The notes beneath the pieces were generated by a model. That model ran no database searches. It had not been told where the DNA came from and worked only from the letters and a program-made list of their open reading frames with translations. Shown piece by piece: positions 49,615-56,182 of a stretch of 64,000 nt of DNA. The stretch is from contig NZ_AZAY01000025.1 in the NCBI RefSeq assembly GCF_001021165.1, positions 41,551-105,550 on the forward strand, in the 5' to 3' direction. A program made the translations under genes and the position numbers. Numbering within the stretch: position 1 is the stretch's first letter; every line of letters begins with the position of its first letter. This DNA comes from Marinitoga sp. 1197. Its GTDB lineage: Bacteria > Thermotogota > Thermotogae > Petrotogales > Petrotogaceae.

Positions 49615-50367
49615 TTATAATATTTTTCCAAGGATATAACTTAAAGTTGCAATAGAACCAAATTTCAAGAAATTACTTACTTTTGTTTTGCTTTCATATT
49701 CAGAATTTCTATACAAATGATGTCTAAGTTCATTTATCGCTTTTGTTGGTGTTGCAACTTGTAAGCTATATTTATAATCTTTATTATCAAAGACATCTGA
49801 TTTTTTATACTTATAATGGATAAAACCATCTTTTAATTCAATAGAAAGCATTACATATGCATAAATTGGGAAATAAATATCGCTCAAATAGCTTAAAATC
49901 CCTTTTAATGAATTTGTATAAACGTATGCTTGATAATCTGTAAGGATCTTTTCATCGATTATACTAGTTGCATGAGCTCCGATAATTTTATCTTTGTTCC
50001 CAAAAAAAACAACTATTAAATTCACATTATCAACCTTTTCACCTAAAGCAATTGCAACAGCATTATAAAATCTATGTATATCCTCACAATCACCTTTTAA
50101 CGAATAGATAGTTGCTCTTGCTGTTTGCATCAAATCTTCATGTTTTTGTGAAAGTAATTTTGTAGTAAATTCATCATCAGAATACCTTAAAAGATAGAAT
50201 AAATAAGGAATATCATTTAAAGTTTTGATCGCTATATTGTATTTTTTTAGTTGTTCTATAAATGCTTTTGTTGTTTCTATTTCATTTAAGCCTGTTTCAA
50301 CATCAAAAGGCTTTGTTTTAATAAATTTATCTTCTACAATTTCTTTTAAATCTTTAAGAGTCCACAT
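49615..50367 (-). CDS. Transglutaminase-like (papain-fold) protein with C-terminal membrane segment
   Basis: 250 residues. GDCEDIHRFYNAVAIALG places a Cys (C94) at the start of a helix as in transglutaminase-like cysteine proteases, with a candidate His in GAHATSI (H132) and Asp in LTDYQAY (D144). The last 17 residues (FGSIATLSYILGKIL) are hydrophobic. It overlaps the end of the lytic transglycosylase gene by 22 bases. Together they could open the peptidoglycan (cutting peptide and glycan) during entry, or it could cross-link virion proteins. Confidence 0.68.
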   Translation of the reverse strand: MWTLKDLKEIVEDKFIKTKPFDVETGLNEIETTKAFIEQLKKYNIAIKTLNDIPYLFYLLRYSDDEFTTKLLSQKHEDLMQTARATIYSLKGDCEDIHRFYNAVAIALGEKVDNVNLIVVFFGNKDKIIGAHATSIIDEKILTDYQAYVYTNSLKGILSYLSDIYFPIYAYVMLSIELKDGFIHYKYKKSDVFDNKDYKYSLQVATPTKAINELRHHLYRNSEYESKTKVSNFLKFGSIATLSYILGKIL

Positions 50368-50822
50368 TGTATCAACTCCAATGCAATTAGCTTACCTTTT
50401 CTAATATTAGAAATATAAATCAGAGTTTCTTTATCTTGTTTATTCACGAAATTTAATTTAAATCTACTCTTTGCTCCCATTAATCCGTAATGATACAAAA
50501 TAGCCAATCTTTCAAAATCGCTTAAATATTGATAAAATTTTGTATTTTTGTATTCATCAAGCTTGTATAAATCCATTTCTTCAATTAAATCTAAAAAATT
50601 GCATACAACTTTTGTTGCAATAATAGGATCAAATATATTCATATCTTCTGCTCTAACTCTTTTAATTGCCCATGGGGTCATTTGATAAAGTCCAACCGCA
50701 TTTGTTGCGGGGTTACGTGCGGTTGGATTAAAAGAACTTTCTGCAAAAGCTAAAGATAATATATCAAGGGGGGGATATTTTTTTACAGATGCTATTATAT
50801 TGAACAATTCTTTTAATTTCAT
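50346..50822 (-). CDS. Lytic transglycosylase (SLT-type)
   Basis: 158 residues starting MKLKELFNII at ATG 50822, preceded by GGGAGAATCTAAT. Catalytic Glu is in AFAESSFNP (E28), then NAVGLYQMTPWAI with the family GLYQ motif. It cleaves glycan strands of peptidoglycan. The longer frame to 50888 would overlap the 51-residue basic protein gene and is rejected. The gene is only one base from that gene's stop codon. Probable virion-associated entry enzyme or lysin. Confidence 0.85.
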   Translation of the reverse strand: MKLKELFNIIASVKKYPPLDILSLAFAESSFNPTARNPATNAVGLYQMTPWAIKRVRAEDMNIFDPIIATKVVCNFLDLIEEMDLYKLDEYKNTKFYQYLSDFERLAILYHYGLMGAKSRFKLNFVNKQDKETLIYISNIRKGKLIALELIQCGLLKI

Positions 50823-50823
50823 A

Positions 50824-50979
50824 TTAGATTCTCCCACTTTTATATCTTTTACTGGCTTTTTTAATTGCATTTTTCCATGAAATAGCACTATGTTTATATA
50901 TTTTCTTAGCTTCTCTTACAATTTTCTTCAATGCATTAGAACCTTTATTTGATTTAGCTTTTCTTCTTTTTCTAGCCAT
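50824..50979 (-). CDS. Small highly basic protein, putative DNA-condensing virion protein
   Basis: 51 residues: MARKRRKAKSNKGSNALKK at the start and KKASKRYKSGRI at the end. About 19 residues are Lys or Arg and almost none acidic. It has a strong AGGAGG ribosome site eight bases upstream. Its stop (TAA) overlaps the start region of the transglycosylase gene. Small basic proteins of this type package viral DNA or bind RNA; no family was recognised. Confidence 0.75.
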   Translation of the reverse strand: MARKRRKAKSNKGSNALKKIVREAKKIYKHSAISWKNAIKKASKRYKSGRI

Positions 50980-51108
50980 TTTCTTAACCTCCTGTTAAAC
51001 TGTATTTGCCTTTTTAAGCGTGTTTTAATTGTTTTTGAAATAAATCATGCACATAAAAATTTATATCGCCTTTAAAACCTCTTATTTTAGAAGCGCAAAA
51101 TAGCTCTA

Positions 51109-51744
51109 TTATTGTGTTTCGAAATATTCAATATATACATTAATTGGTGATGCATTTGCTAATGGTTGAAAAGTTATAGCTCTTGCTACAAGTCTTACAA
51201 AAGTAGATGACGCAATTTCTTTAGGGTATTCTTTTATTGTTAGCGTTCCTCCATATACTACTGGTAACGGTTCGAGTGTAACAAAAATCTGCCAATTGGT
51301 TATATCTCCAAATACCTGAAATCCTGTAATTGACGGCATAATTCCATTTTTTTGAAATGTTTTAGATGTTGTTCCATTTAATTCTTCAAAATCAAAATTA
51401 TTTCCTCCTTGAATGCCACCAGCAAAAAACATTGGTAAGAATTTTATATTATCGTTTATTATTCTGTAATTTGTATTTGCATCAACATATATGTTTTCTT
51501 TTAACACTAAAATTTCAAGTGGTGCAATATCTGCTGGACAAGATATATAAAATTTGTCAAAACTTACAAGATTTATACTTTCTATATCCTGAAGTGGGAT
51601 TTCCTGACTTAAGGTACTATCGAATTTTATTGTTGCTTCTTTTGGTGTTTGTAATACTACAATTCCTGTACCTTTTTCTCTATATTCTTTATCTATCAAT
51701 TGCTTAGAAGTATCTATAACTATCTTTTTTATAACTTCTTTCAT
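51109..51744 (-). CDS. Beta-rich provirus protein, possible minor capsid or vertex protein
   Basis: 211 residues. After an N-terminal helix (MKEVIKKIVIDTSKQLIDKEYREK) the sequence is almost all short beta strands (GTGIVVLQTPKEATIKFD, FDKFYISCPADIAPLEILVLKE, NWQIFVTLEPLPVVYGGTLTIKEYP). No membrane span. It sits between the membrane-protein genes and the basic protein gene in the virion operon, and its start overlaps the stop of the previous gene by one base. Function inferred from position. Confidence 0.65.
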   Translation of the reverse strand: MKEVIKKIVIDTSKQLIDKEYREKGTGIVVLQTPKEATIKFDSTLSQEIPLQDIESINLVSFDKFYISCPADIAPLEILVLKENIYVDANTNYRIINDNIKFLPMFFAGGIQGGNNFDFEELNGTTSKTFQKNGIMPSITGFQVFGDITNWQIFVTLEPLPVVYGGTLTIKEYPKEIASSTFVRLVARAITFQPLANASPINVYIEYFETQ

Positions 51745-52064
51745 TAAATCACCTCGATTATTTTTGCAACCTCCGTTAATAACCCTGCCGCATCATCTGC
51801 ATGATCAATTATTGAATATACAAGATCAGCTAATACTTCAAATGCTTTCTTTGTTACTCCTTGTAACTCTTCGGGTATTTTTTCTTTATGATCTTCATAA
51901 AAAGTCAAAATTTCTTCTTTTGCACTTTGGGCTAATTTTTCATCATTTTCATCAATTTTTTTTCTTAATCTTTCTAAAATATCAATAAACATCTGTTTTA
52001 TTGCACTTTTCAAAAACGGTACAAGACTTATTATCATTGGCACAATAAACCTTAAATTAAACAT
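51744..52064 (-). CDS. Provirus helical protein with N-terminal membrane segment
   Basis: 106 residues. An N-terminal hydrophobic segment (RFIVPMIISLVPFLKSAI) is followed by amphipathic helices rich in Glu and Lys (IDILERLRKKIDENDEKLAQSAKEEIL, in part). The ribosome site AGAAAGGAATGA overlaps the end of the preceding small gene. Not recognised. Likely membrane-associated. Confidence 0.65.
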   Translation of the reverse strand: MFNLRFIVPMIISLVPFLKSAIKQMFIDILERLRKKIDENDEKLAQSAKEEILTFYEDHKEKIPEELQGVTKKAFEVLADLVYSIIDHADDAAGLLTEVAKIIEVI

Positions 52065-52068
52065 AATA

Positions 52069-52236
52069 TCATTCCTTTCTCAAATAATGTTTATATATAT
52101 CTTCTCTTAATTTTTCCAATGCCTCTGTATTTTTATCAAGACTCTTTTTTATTTCTCTTACTGTGTAATATAATAAAAATGCGCTGTATGCTGTTGGTAA
52201 TCCAACATTACTTATAAAATTAATTAATTGATCCAT
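52069..52236 (-). CDS. Small YvrJ/BhlA-like membrane protein, possible holin
   Basis: 55 residues: MDQLINFISNVGLPTAYSAF begins it, continuing LLYYTVREIKKSLDKNTEAL and a charged C-terminal helix. One N-terminal membrane span with the N-x-GxPxA pattern, followed by a coiled helix, matches YvrJ-family and BhlA-type holin-like proteins. It lies four bases from the next gene on both sides, inside the virion operon. It may permeabilise the membrane for the lytic enzyme encoded downstream. Confidence 0.65.
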   Translation of the reverse strand: MDQLINFISNVGLPTAYSAFLLYYTVREIKKSLDKNTEALEKLREDIYKHYLRKE

Positions 52237-52240
52237 ATTT

Positions 52241-52912
52241 TCACTTCCTTAAAAGCAAGAATCCTCCAACTGCTGCAGCTCCAACAAGAACAATAGGTAA
52301 GAAACTTTTTTTGTTTTCTGTTCTTGTTTTAACAGTTGTTCTTGTGTATCTTGATGTATCTCTTGTTCTCCCATTTGTGGGATCAACTTCTGCTGCAATT
52401 TGTAACTTCTTTACAGGTTTTCTTATTTGTCTTATAGGTTTTACTGTTTTTCTTGGCGTTAAAACAGGTGTAGACTTAGGTGTATATGTTCTTCTAATCA
52501 CCCGTTTTACTGGTTTTGGTTTCGGTCTTGGTTTTGGCTTGGGTTTAGTTTTATGTTTTGGTCTTAAAACGGATCCTACTACACCGCCTATGGTTTTTGT
52601 TACACCTCCAACAACTCCACCAACTAAATTAGCAGCTCCTTTAAAGAAATCAAAAGGACTCCAGCTTATAGGTATGGTTTTTTTTGCTTGTTTTATTTTT
52701 TTTACGTGAGAGACTTTAATAGGTTTTACAATACCTGGTTTTCTCATTCCTATTTTATTTATTTTTTTATGAATAGTAGGCTTAGGTCTTGGCCTTGGCC
52801 TTGGTTTATGCGGCATTATTCCTAGACGTCTCATTCCTATTGATTTTGGCGGTTTTTTTATTTTACCTGGTGTAAATCTTAAACGGTTTATTCTCATTTG
52901 TCTTAATCTCAT
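52241..52912 (-). CDS. Pro/Arg/Lys-rich virion protein with membrane segments
   Basis: 223 residues of striking composition. It has two low-complexity basic tracts, KPRPRPRPKPTIHKK (about 36-50) and KPKPKPRPKPKPVKRVIRR (about 122-141), a Gly-rich hydrophobic block between them (FFKGAANLVGGVVGGVTKTI), and a C-terminal membrane span (SFLPIVLVGAAAVGGFLLL). It is probably embedded in the viral membrane with basic arms that bind DNA. The ribosome site is GAGGTGATTAA. No known family. Confidence 0.75.
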   Translation of the reverse strand: MRLRQMRINRLRFTPGKIKKPPKSIGMRRLGIMPHKPRPRPRPKPTIHKKINKIGMRKPGIVKPIKVSHVKKIKQAKKTIPISWSPFDFFKGAANLVGGVVGGVTKTIGGVVGSVLRPKHKTKPKPKPRPKPKPVKRVIRRTYTPKSTPVLTPRKTVKPIRQIRKPVKKLQIAAEVDPTNGRTRDTSRYTRTTVKTRTENKKSFLPIVLVGAAAVGGFLLLRK

Positions 52913-52921
52913 TTAATCACC

Positions 52922-53143
52922 TCACTTATTCATTACTAAAACTATTAATAAAACTCCAGCAAGTCCTAATATTGCAAATAACATTGTGTTATCTTTTTTC
53001 TTTTCTTCTGTTTTTATAACTATTGGTTGTGGTTTTGGCGCTGGTCTTGGTGCTGGCGCTGGTTTGCTTCCACCATTTAATAAATTATTTGCAAATCCAA
53101 CTACTCCTTTTGCAGCGTTGAATATTCCTCCTAATATATCCAT
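52922..53143 (-). CDS. Small provirus membrane protein with Pro/Ala linker
   Basis: 73 residues from ATG 53143 (after GAGGTGAAACA). The N-terminal MDILGGIFNAAKGVVGFANN is an amphipathic, Gly-rich segment, followed by a Pro/Ala/Lys linker (KPAPAPRPAPKPQP) and a C-terminal span (TMLFAILGLAGVLLIVLVMN). The layout is a short version of the larger protein encoded by the next gene. Likely virion membrane protein. Confidence 0.7.
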   Translation of the reverse strand: MDILGGIFNAAKGVVGFANNLLNGGSKPAPAPRPAPKPQPIVIKTEEKKKDNTMLFAILGLAGVLLIVLVMNK

Positions 53144-53156
53144 TGTTTCACCTCGC

Positions 53157-53861
53157 TTATAACTTTCTTTGATGTTCAAGTACCATTTCTATACTGTATC
53201 CCATACTTGCTGCGAGTTCTTCAAATTCTGCTTTTTCAAATTCTATTACTGGTATTTCAATAAAAGTCAAAGGATTATTAAAATCAACTACTACTGGCGC
53301 ATTTATATATACTTGAAGCATAAAATCATCAAGTAAAGCTATGTATGGTAAATAATATGAACTTTCGAATATTTTTTTGCTATTTAAATCGCCTAATGAT
53401 CCTTTGTTAAATGCTTTTATTTCTGTTGATGATCCAAGCGGTGCTTCCCATGCAACTTTATAGTATCCATCTAAAAATAGATAGTATACTTTTAATGTTC
53501 CTGTTATTCCTGTTGTTGCTGCTGTAAGCGTTATTTTTTTTCCTATACTGTCTATAGCCTTTATTCCTAATTTATGTACTGTCCCGTTGGATTCAATTAA
53601 TTCTGCATGTACTGATTTAGTTAAATCATCGGTGTCAACAATAGCTATTTTTCCTTCTACTGTTATATTAAATTCTGTTGCGCTGATTGAATAATTAGTT
53701 TTTTCGTGTTTGGTTGCTAATTTCATTCTAAATGGTCTTGAACTATCAATTTGATATATTTTTTGCCCTGGAACGTCAAATTCCAGGACTTTTGAGTCTT
53801 TGTTTATTACATTTGTATATTTTTCAAAATCATTTAAGAATAATGTTTTTACTGTATTCAT
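53157..53861 (-). CDS. Putative large major capsid protein (single jelly-roll type)
   Basis: 234 residues, beta-rich, no signal or membrane span. Residues 24-48 (KVLEFDVPGQ...SRPFRMKL) align without gaps to residues 28-52 of the neighbouring 178-residue protein, and residues 172-216 (LPYIALLDDFMLQVYI ... IEIPVIEFEKAEFEEL) align to its residues 110-157. Between these blocks it has an extra domain (about 55-150). Two paralogous, adjacent capsid proteins, one with an inserted domain, is the plan of P23-77 and SH1-like viruses. The capsid role is inferred. Confidence 0.7.
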   Translation of the reverse strand: MNTVKTLFLNDFEKYTNVINKDSKVLEFDVPGQKIYQIDSSRPFRMKLATKHEKTNYSISATEFNITVEGKIAIVDTDDLTKSVHAELIESNGTVHKLGIKAIDSIGKKITLTAATTGITGTLKVYYLFLDGYYKVAWEAPLGSSTEIKAFNKGSLGDLNSKKIFESSYYLPYIALLDDFMLQVYINAPVVVDFNNPLTFIEIPVIEFEKAEFEELAASMGYSIEMVLEHQRKL

Positions 53862-53871
53862 TCATATCACC

Positions 53872-54408
53872 TCAATATTCTTCATATTCTTCATATTCTT
53901 CTGGTATATCTACTTCATAATCTGCTCCTAATAAGTCCATTTCTTGTACTTCAGCTGTTGTCATTTCTACTGCTGGTATTTCTATTTTTGATTTTGTTAA
54001 ATCTAATGTTGTATCTGCTGATACTTCAACAAAAATTTCTAATTTTTCTAATTCTTCAAATAATAGATCATTTTCTACAGGAAAGGTTAATGCTTCTTGG
54101 TACTTTTCGTTGTATTGATCGCTTTCTGTTATTTCTCTGTACGCTCTGTATTCTTTTTCTGCACTTAATTGTGTTGCTAACATTTCTTTTGAGCTTTTTC
54201 CAGCAAAACATATTTTTGTGTCTGCTGGTAATTCATTTCCTGATGCGTCTCTTAATTTCATTCTTATTGCTGGATTGTTTAATACTACAAATGCACTTTT
54301 TCTTGGCGGTACTACTTCAAGTATCTTTATGGCTTGTCCTGCTTTTAAACTTACTGTACTGCTATAATTTGCCCATTCATCACTTAATGATATTACTCTT
54401 TGATTCAT
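53872..54408 (-). CDS. Putative small major capsid protein (single jelly-roll type)
   Basis: 178 residues, beta-rich, with a strongly acidic tail (DIPEEYEEYEEY). It shares two blocks with the 234-residue neighbour: KILEVVPPRK...NPAIRMKL (28-52) and FPVENDLLFEELEKLEIFVEV ... IEIPAVEMTTAEVQEM (109-157). Its length is close to the small capsid protein of Thermus virus P23-77 (about 170 residues). It lies second in the virion operon, a place fitting a highly made protein. Role inferred from paralogy, order and lack of any other capsid candidate. Confidence 0.7.
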   Translation of the reverse strand: MNQRVISLSDEWANYSSTVSLKAGQAIKILEVVPPRKSAFVVLNNPAIRMKLRDASGNELPADTKICFAGKSSKEMLATQLSAEKEYRAYREITESDQYNEKYQEALTFPVENDLLFEELEKLEIFVEVSADTTLDLTKSKIEIPAVEMTTAEVQEMDLLGADYEVDIPEEYEEYEEY

Positions 54409-54424
54409 AGTCTCTTACCTCCTC

Positions 54425-54541
54425 TTATTTCTTTATTTTTTTTGTCATTTTTAATACTATAAATAGTCCCGCTGCTCCTGCTGCTGCTCCTGCTGCTAAA
54501 TCTTTCCAGTTTGTTTTTAAATAGTCTAATAATTTATCCAT
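54425..54541 (-). CDS. Tiny provirus membrane protein
   Basis: 38 residues: MDKLLDYLKTNWKDLAAGAA, then AGAAGLFIVLKMTKKIKK. An amphipathic N-terminus, one Ala/Gly-rich hydrophobic span and a basic C-terminus. This is similar in layout to small virion membrane proteins and to mature coat proteins of filamentous phages. It has a good GGAGGTAG ribosome site and is the first gene of the virion operon. Confidence 0.72.
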   Translation of the reverse strand: MDKLLDYLKTNWKDLAAGAAAGAAGLFIVLKMTKKIKK

Positions 54542-54646
54542 GTTTTCTACCTCCTTGTTTTTTTTATCGCTTTTTGTGCGATTCATTGTTATTTTGTTCT
54601 TTTTATGCGTACAATTTCAAGATGGTAATTTGCACAGTTTATAACA

Positions 54647-54686
54647 AAAGAACGGCCTATTTTGTGCATTAATTTGGCCGTTCTTT
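54647..54686. terminator. Hairpin upstream of the virion operon
   Basis: Arms AAAGAACGGCC and GGCCGTTCTTT with an 18-base loop, an 11-base perfect stem with T-rich flank. On the minus strand it would stop transcription arriving from the IS110 and replication modules before the virion operon. Confidence 0.65.
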
Positions 54687-54707
54687 GTATAAATAAAAAT
54701 ATTTTTT

Positions 54708-54723
54708 CGTACAAATTTGTACG
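54708..54723. promoter_or_regulatory. Perfect 16-base operator-like palindrome
   Basis: CGTACAAATTTGTACG, an uninterrupted dyad, 167 bases before the first virion gene. One arm recurs as CGTACAATTT at 54608-54617. The spacing suggests a repressor or activator site controlling the late promoter. Confidence 0.6.
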
Positions 54724-54841
54724 ATTTTTTTTACAGTTTTTTATAGTTTTTCATATAAATATACATTTTTTGTCCGCTAAAATTTTAGCCTCTAAGTATA
54801 TCAAAGTATAAAAAGATATAATATTATATATAAATAACAAA

Positions 54842-54863
54842 AAAACGGCTAATTTCGGCCGTT
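54842..54863 (-). terminator. Terminator at the end of the IS110 transposase gene
   Basis: On the minus strand AACGGCC, GAAATTA loop, then GCCGTT and a T run. It includes the stop codon of the transposase. Confidence 0.65.
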
Positions 54864-56001
54864 AATTTGTATATATTATTAAATTTCCTTTTAATGCTTT
54901 TAGTATTTTTTCGTTGTTTTTATACTTTTTAGTTTTTTTGTTTGTTATTTTGTTGTTTTCTATTTCTATTATTTCTCTTACTAATATTAATGTTTTTCTG
55001 TCAATGTATTCTATTGCTGGATCGTATTTTTTTAAGTTTTTTAATAGATAATATATGCGTATTATTATTTTTGCCGCTACTTTCATTACTGCTTTGAAGT
55101 GATTGTTGTATTTGTATTTGTAATAGTATATTGCTCTTTTTATGTTATTATCCCCGCTTTTTTGCATGTGCCTTATTATAAACATATACATTTTTGCTTT
55201 AAATACTTTGTGGGATATTATTTTTTTCGTCTTTTTTATGCTCGTTCCTGATTCTTCTTTTGTTACTCCAAAACCTAAAAATTTTTTGAATTCTTTTACT
55301 GTTTTAAATCTTTTTACGTCTATTATTTTTGATATTATTATACATGCATCAAAATATGAGAATTTAGGTATTGTCATTATTATTCTTATTTGTTCTTTTA
55401 TAAATCTGTGTTTCTCTATGTATTCTTTGATCTTTTTTTCTAATAACATTTTTGATTCTTCTAAATTCTGTATTCTTTTCGCTCTTAAAATTAATAAGCT
55501 GTTTTCTGTATTTAATGCATATTTTATTAATTTCGATTTTGTTAAATCCTGTGTGTTTTCGTCTGTTACGTATAATTCTTCTCTTAACCTGTTTATTTCT
55601 CTGGTTTTTGCTTTTACTAAACTTTCCCTTTCTGACATCATTAAGTTTAATCTTTTCGCTATTATATATTTTCTGTCAACTTTGTATTTTATAAATTGTT
55701 TTTCTTTAGTATAATAATACATTTCAAGTATTTTTGCATCTATTTCATCGTTTTTTTGTGATTTGTTCCCTTTGTATTTCGATATTAGATATGTTGGTAC
55801 TACATATACATTAAATTCTTTATATAATTTTTCTATTAGCGGTATCGAGTATACTCCTGTGGGTTCCAATATTACATCTTTTATGCCTTTTTCTTTTAAG
55901 TATTTCTTTAGCTTGTTTGGATCTTTTGTTGAAAATCTTTTGATTTTTTGGTTTATACTTACATAATGCGCTTTTTTCCCTACGTCAATTCCTGCTACCA
56001 C
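54862..56001 (-). CDS. IS110-family transposase (RuvC-like DEDD plus Tnp domain)
   Basis: 379 residues. The N-terminal RuvC-like domain starts VAGIDVGKKAHYVSI (first Asp D6) and continues with ILEPTGVYSIPLIEKLY and SQKNDEIDAKIL (DxxDA motif). A coiled coil follows, then the C-terminal Tnp domain with IPKFSYFDACIIISKI and GFGVTKEESGTSIKKTKKIISHKVFK (in part), which holds the catalytic Ser candidate. IS110 recombinases work with a bridge RNA from the element's non-coding end. The start is GTG 56001 after AAAGGGGG; the frame is intact. Confidence 0.9.
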   Translation of the reverse strand: MVAGIDVGKKAHYVSINQKIKRFSTKDPNKLKKYLKEKGIKDVILEPTGVYSIPLIEKLYKEFNVYVVPTYLISKYKGNKSQKNDEIDAKILEMYYYTKEKQFIKYKVDRKYIIAKRLNLMMSERESLVKAKTREINRLREELYVTDENTQDLTKSKLIKYALNTENSLLILRAKRIQNLEESKMLLEKKIKEYIEKHRFIKEQIRIIMTIPKFSYFDACIIISKIIDVKRFKTVKEFKKFLGFGVTKEESGTSIKKTKKIISHKVFKAKMYMFIIRHMQKSGDNNIKRAIYYYKYKYNNHFKAVMKVAAKIIIRIYYLLKNLKKYDPAIEYIDRKTLILVREIIEIENNKITNKKTKKYKNNEKILKALKGNLIIYTN

Positions 56002-56182
56002 CCCATATTACCCCCTTTATTAAGACTAAAATAAAAGCCAACCTTTTGCCCACTAATCCGTTAAATATTTGTTGTTATCAATATACCCTAAAGAGCTTTT
56101 TGGTTGGCTTTTATATGTTCTGAGCACTCCACTAATAAAATAAAAATCATTGTTTCATTATAACATTAAGAGTTGCTCAGAA
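56002..56182 (-). ncRNA. Candidate IS110 bridge RNA region
   Basis: Two strong inverted pairs lie upstream of the transposase. TAAAAGCCAACC (56032-56043) pairs perfectly with GGTTGGCTTTTA (56102-56113) around 58 bases. GTTCTGAGCA (56117-56126) pairs with TGCTCAGAAC (56174-56183) around 47 bases. Length and position match bridge RNAs of IS110-group elements, in which internal loops base-pair to target and donor DNA. Which loop plays which role cannot be set without a second copy. Confidence 0.55.

Larger units (their letters stand above)
54542..54861. other. Provirus control region with operator palindrome and terminator hairpins
   Basis: This 320-base gap separates the IS110 passenger from the virion operon and must carry the late promoter. 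No gene seen. It contains a 16-base perfect palindrome (54708-54723), a matching half-site (CGTACAATTT, 54608-54617), a strong hairpin at 54647-54686 and a hairpin at the transposase stop. Confidence 0.65.

Noticed and set aside
50980..51108. Possible short peptide frame (KIRGFKGDINFYVHDLFQKQ) between two provirus genes
   Set aside because: The amino acid pattern looks coding, but no start codon with a ribosome site is present.
52311..52709. Plus-strand open frame of 132 codons opposite the Pro/Arg-rich provirus gene
   Set aside because: It is the complement of a low-complexity coding stretch, has no ribosome site and gives a biased hydrophobic product; the minus-strand gene fits the operon.
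55142..55714. Plus-strand frame of 190 codons inside the IS110 transposase gene
   Set aside because: Shadow of the transposase coding sequence: Phe/Leu/Ile-rich translation of A-rich codons, no start signal.
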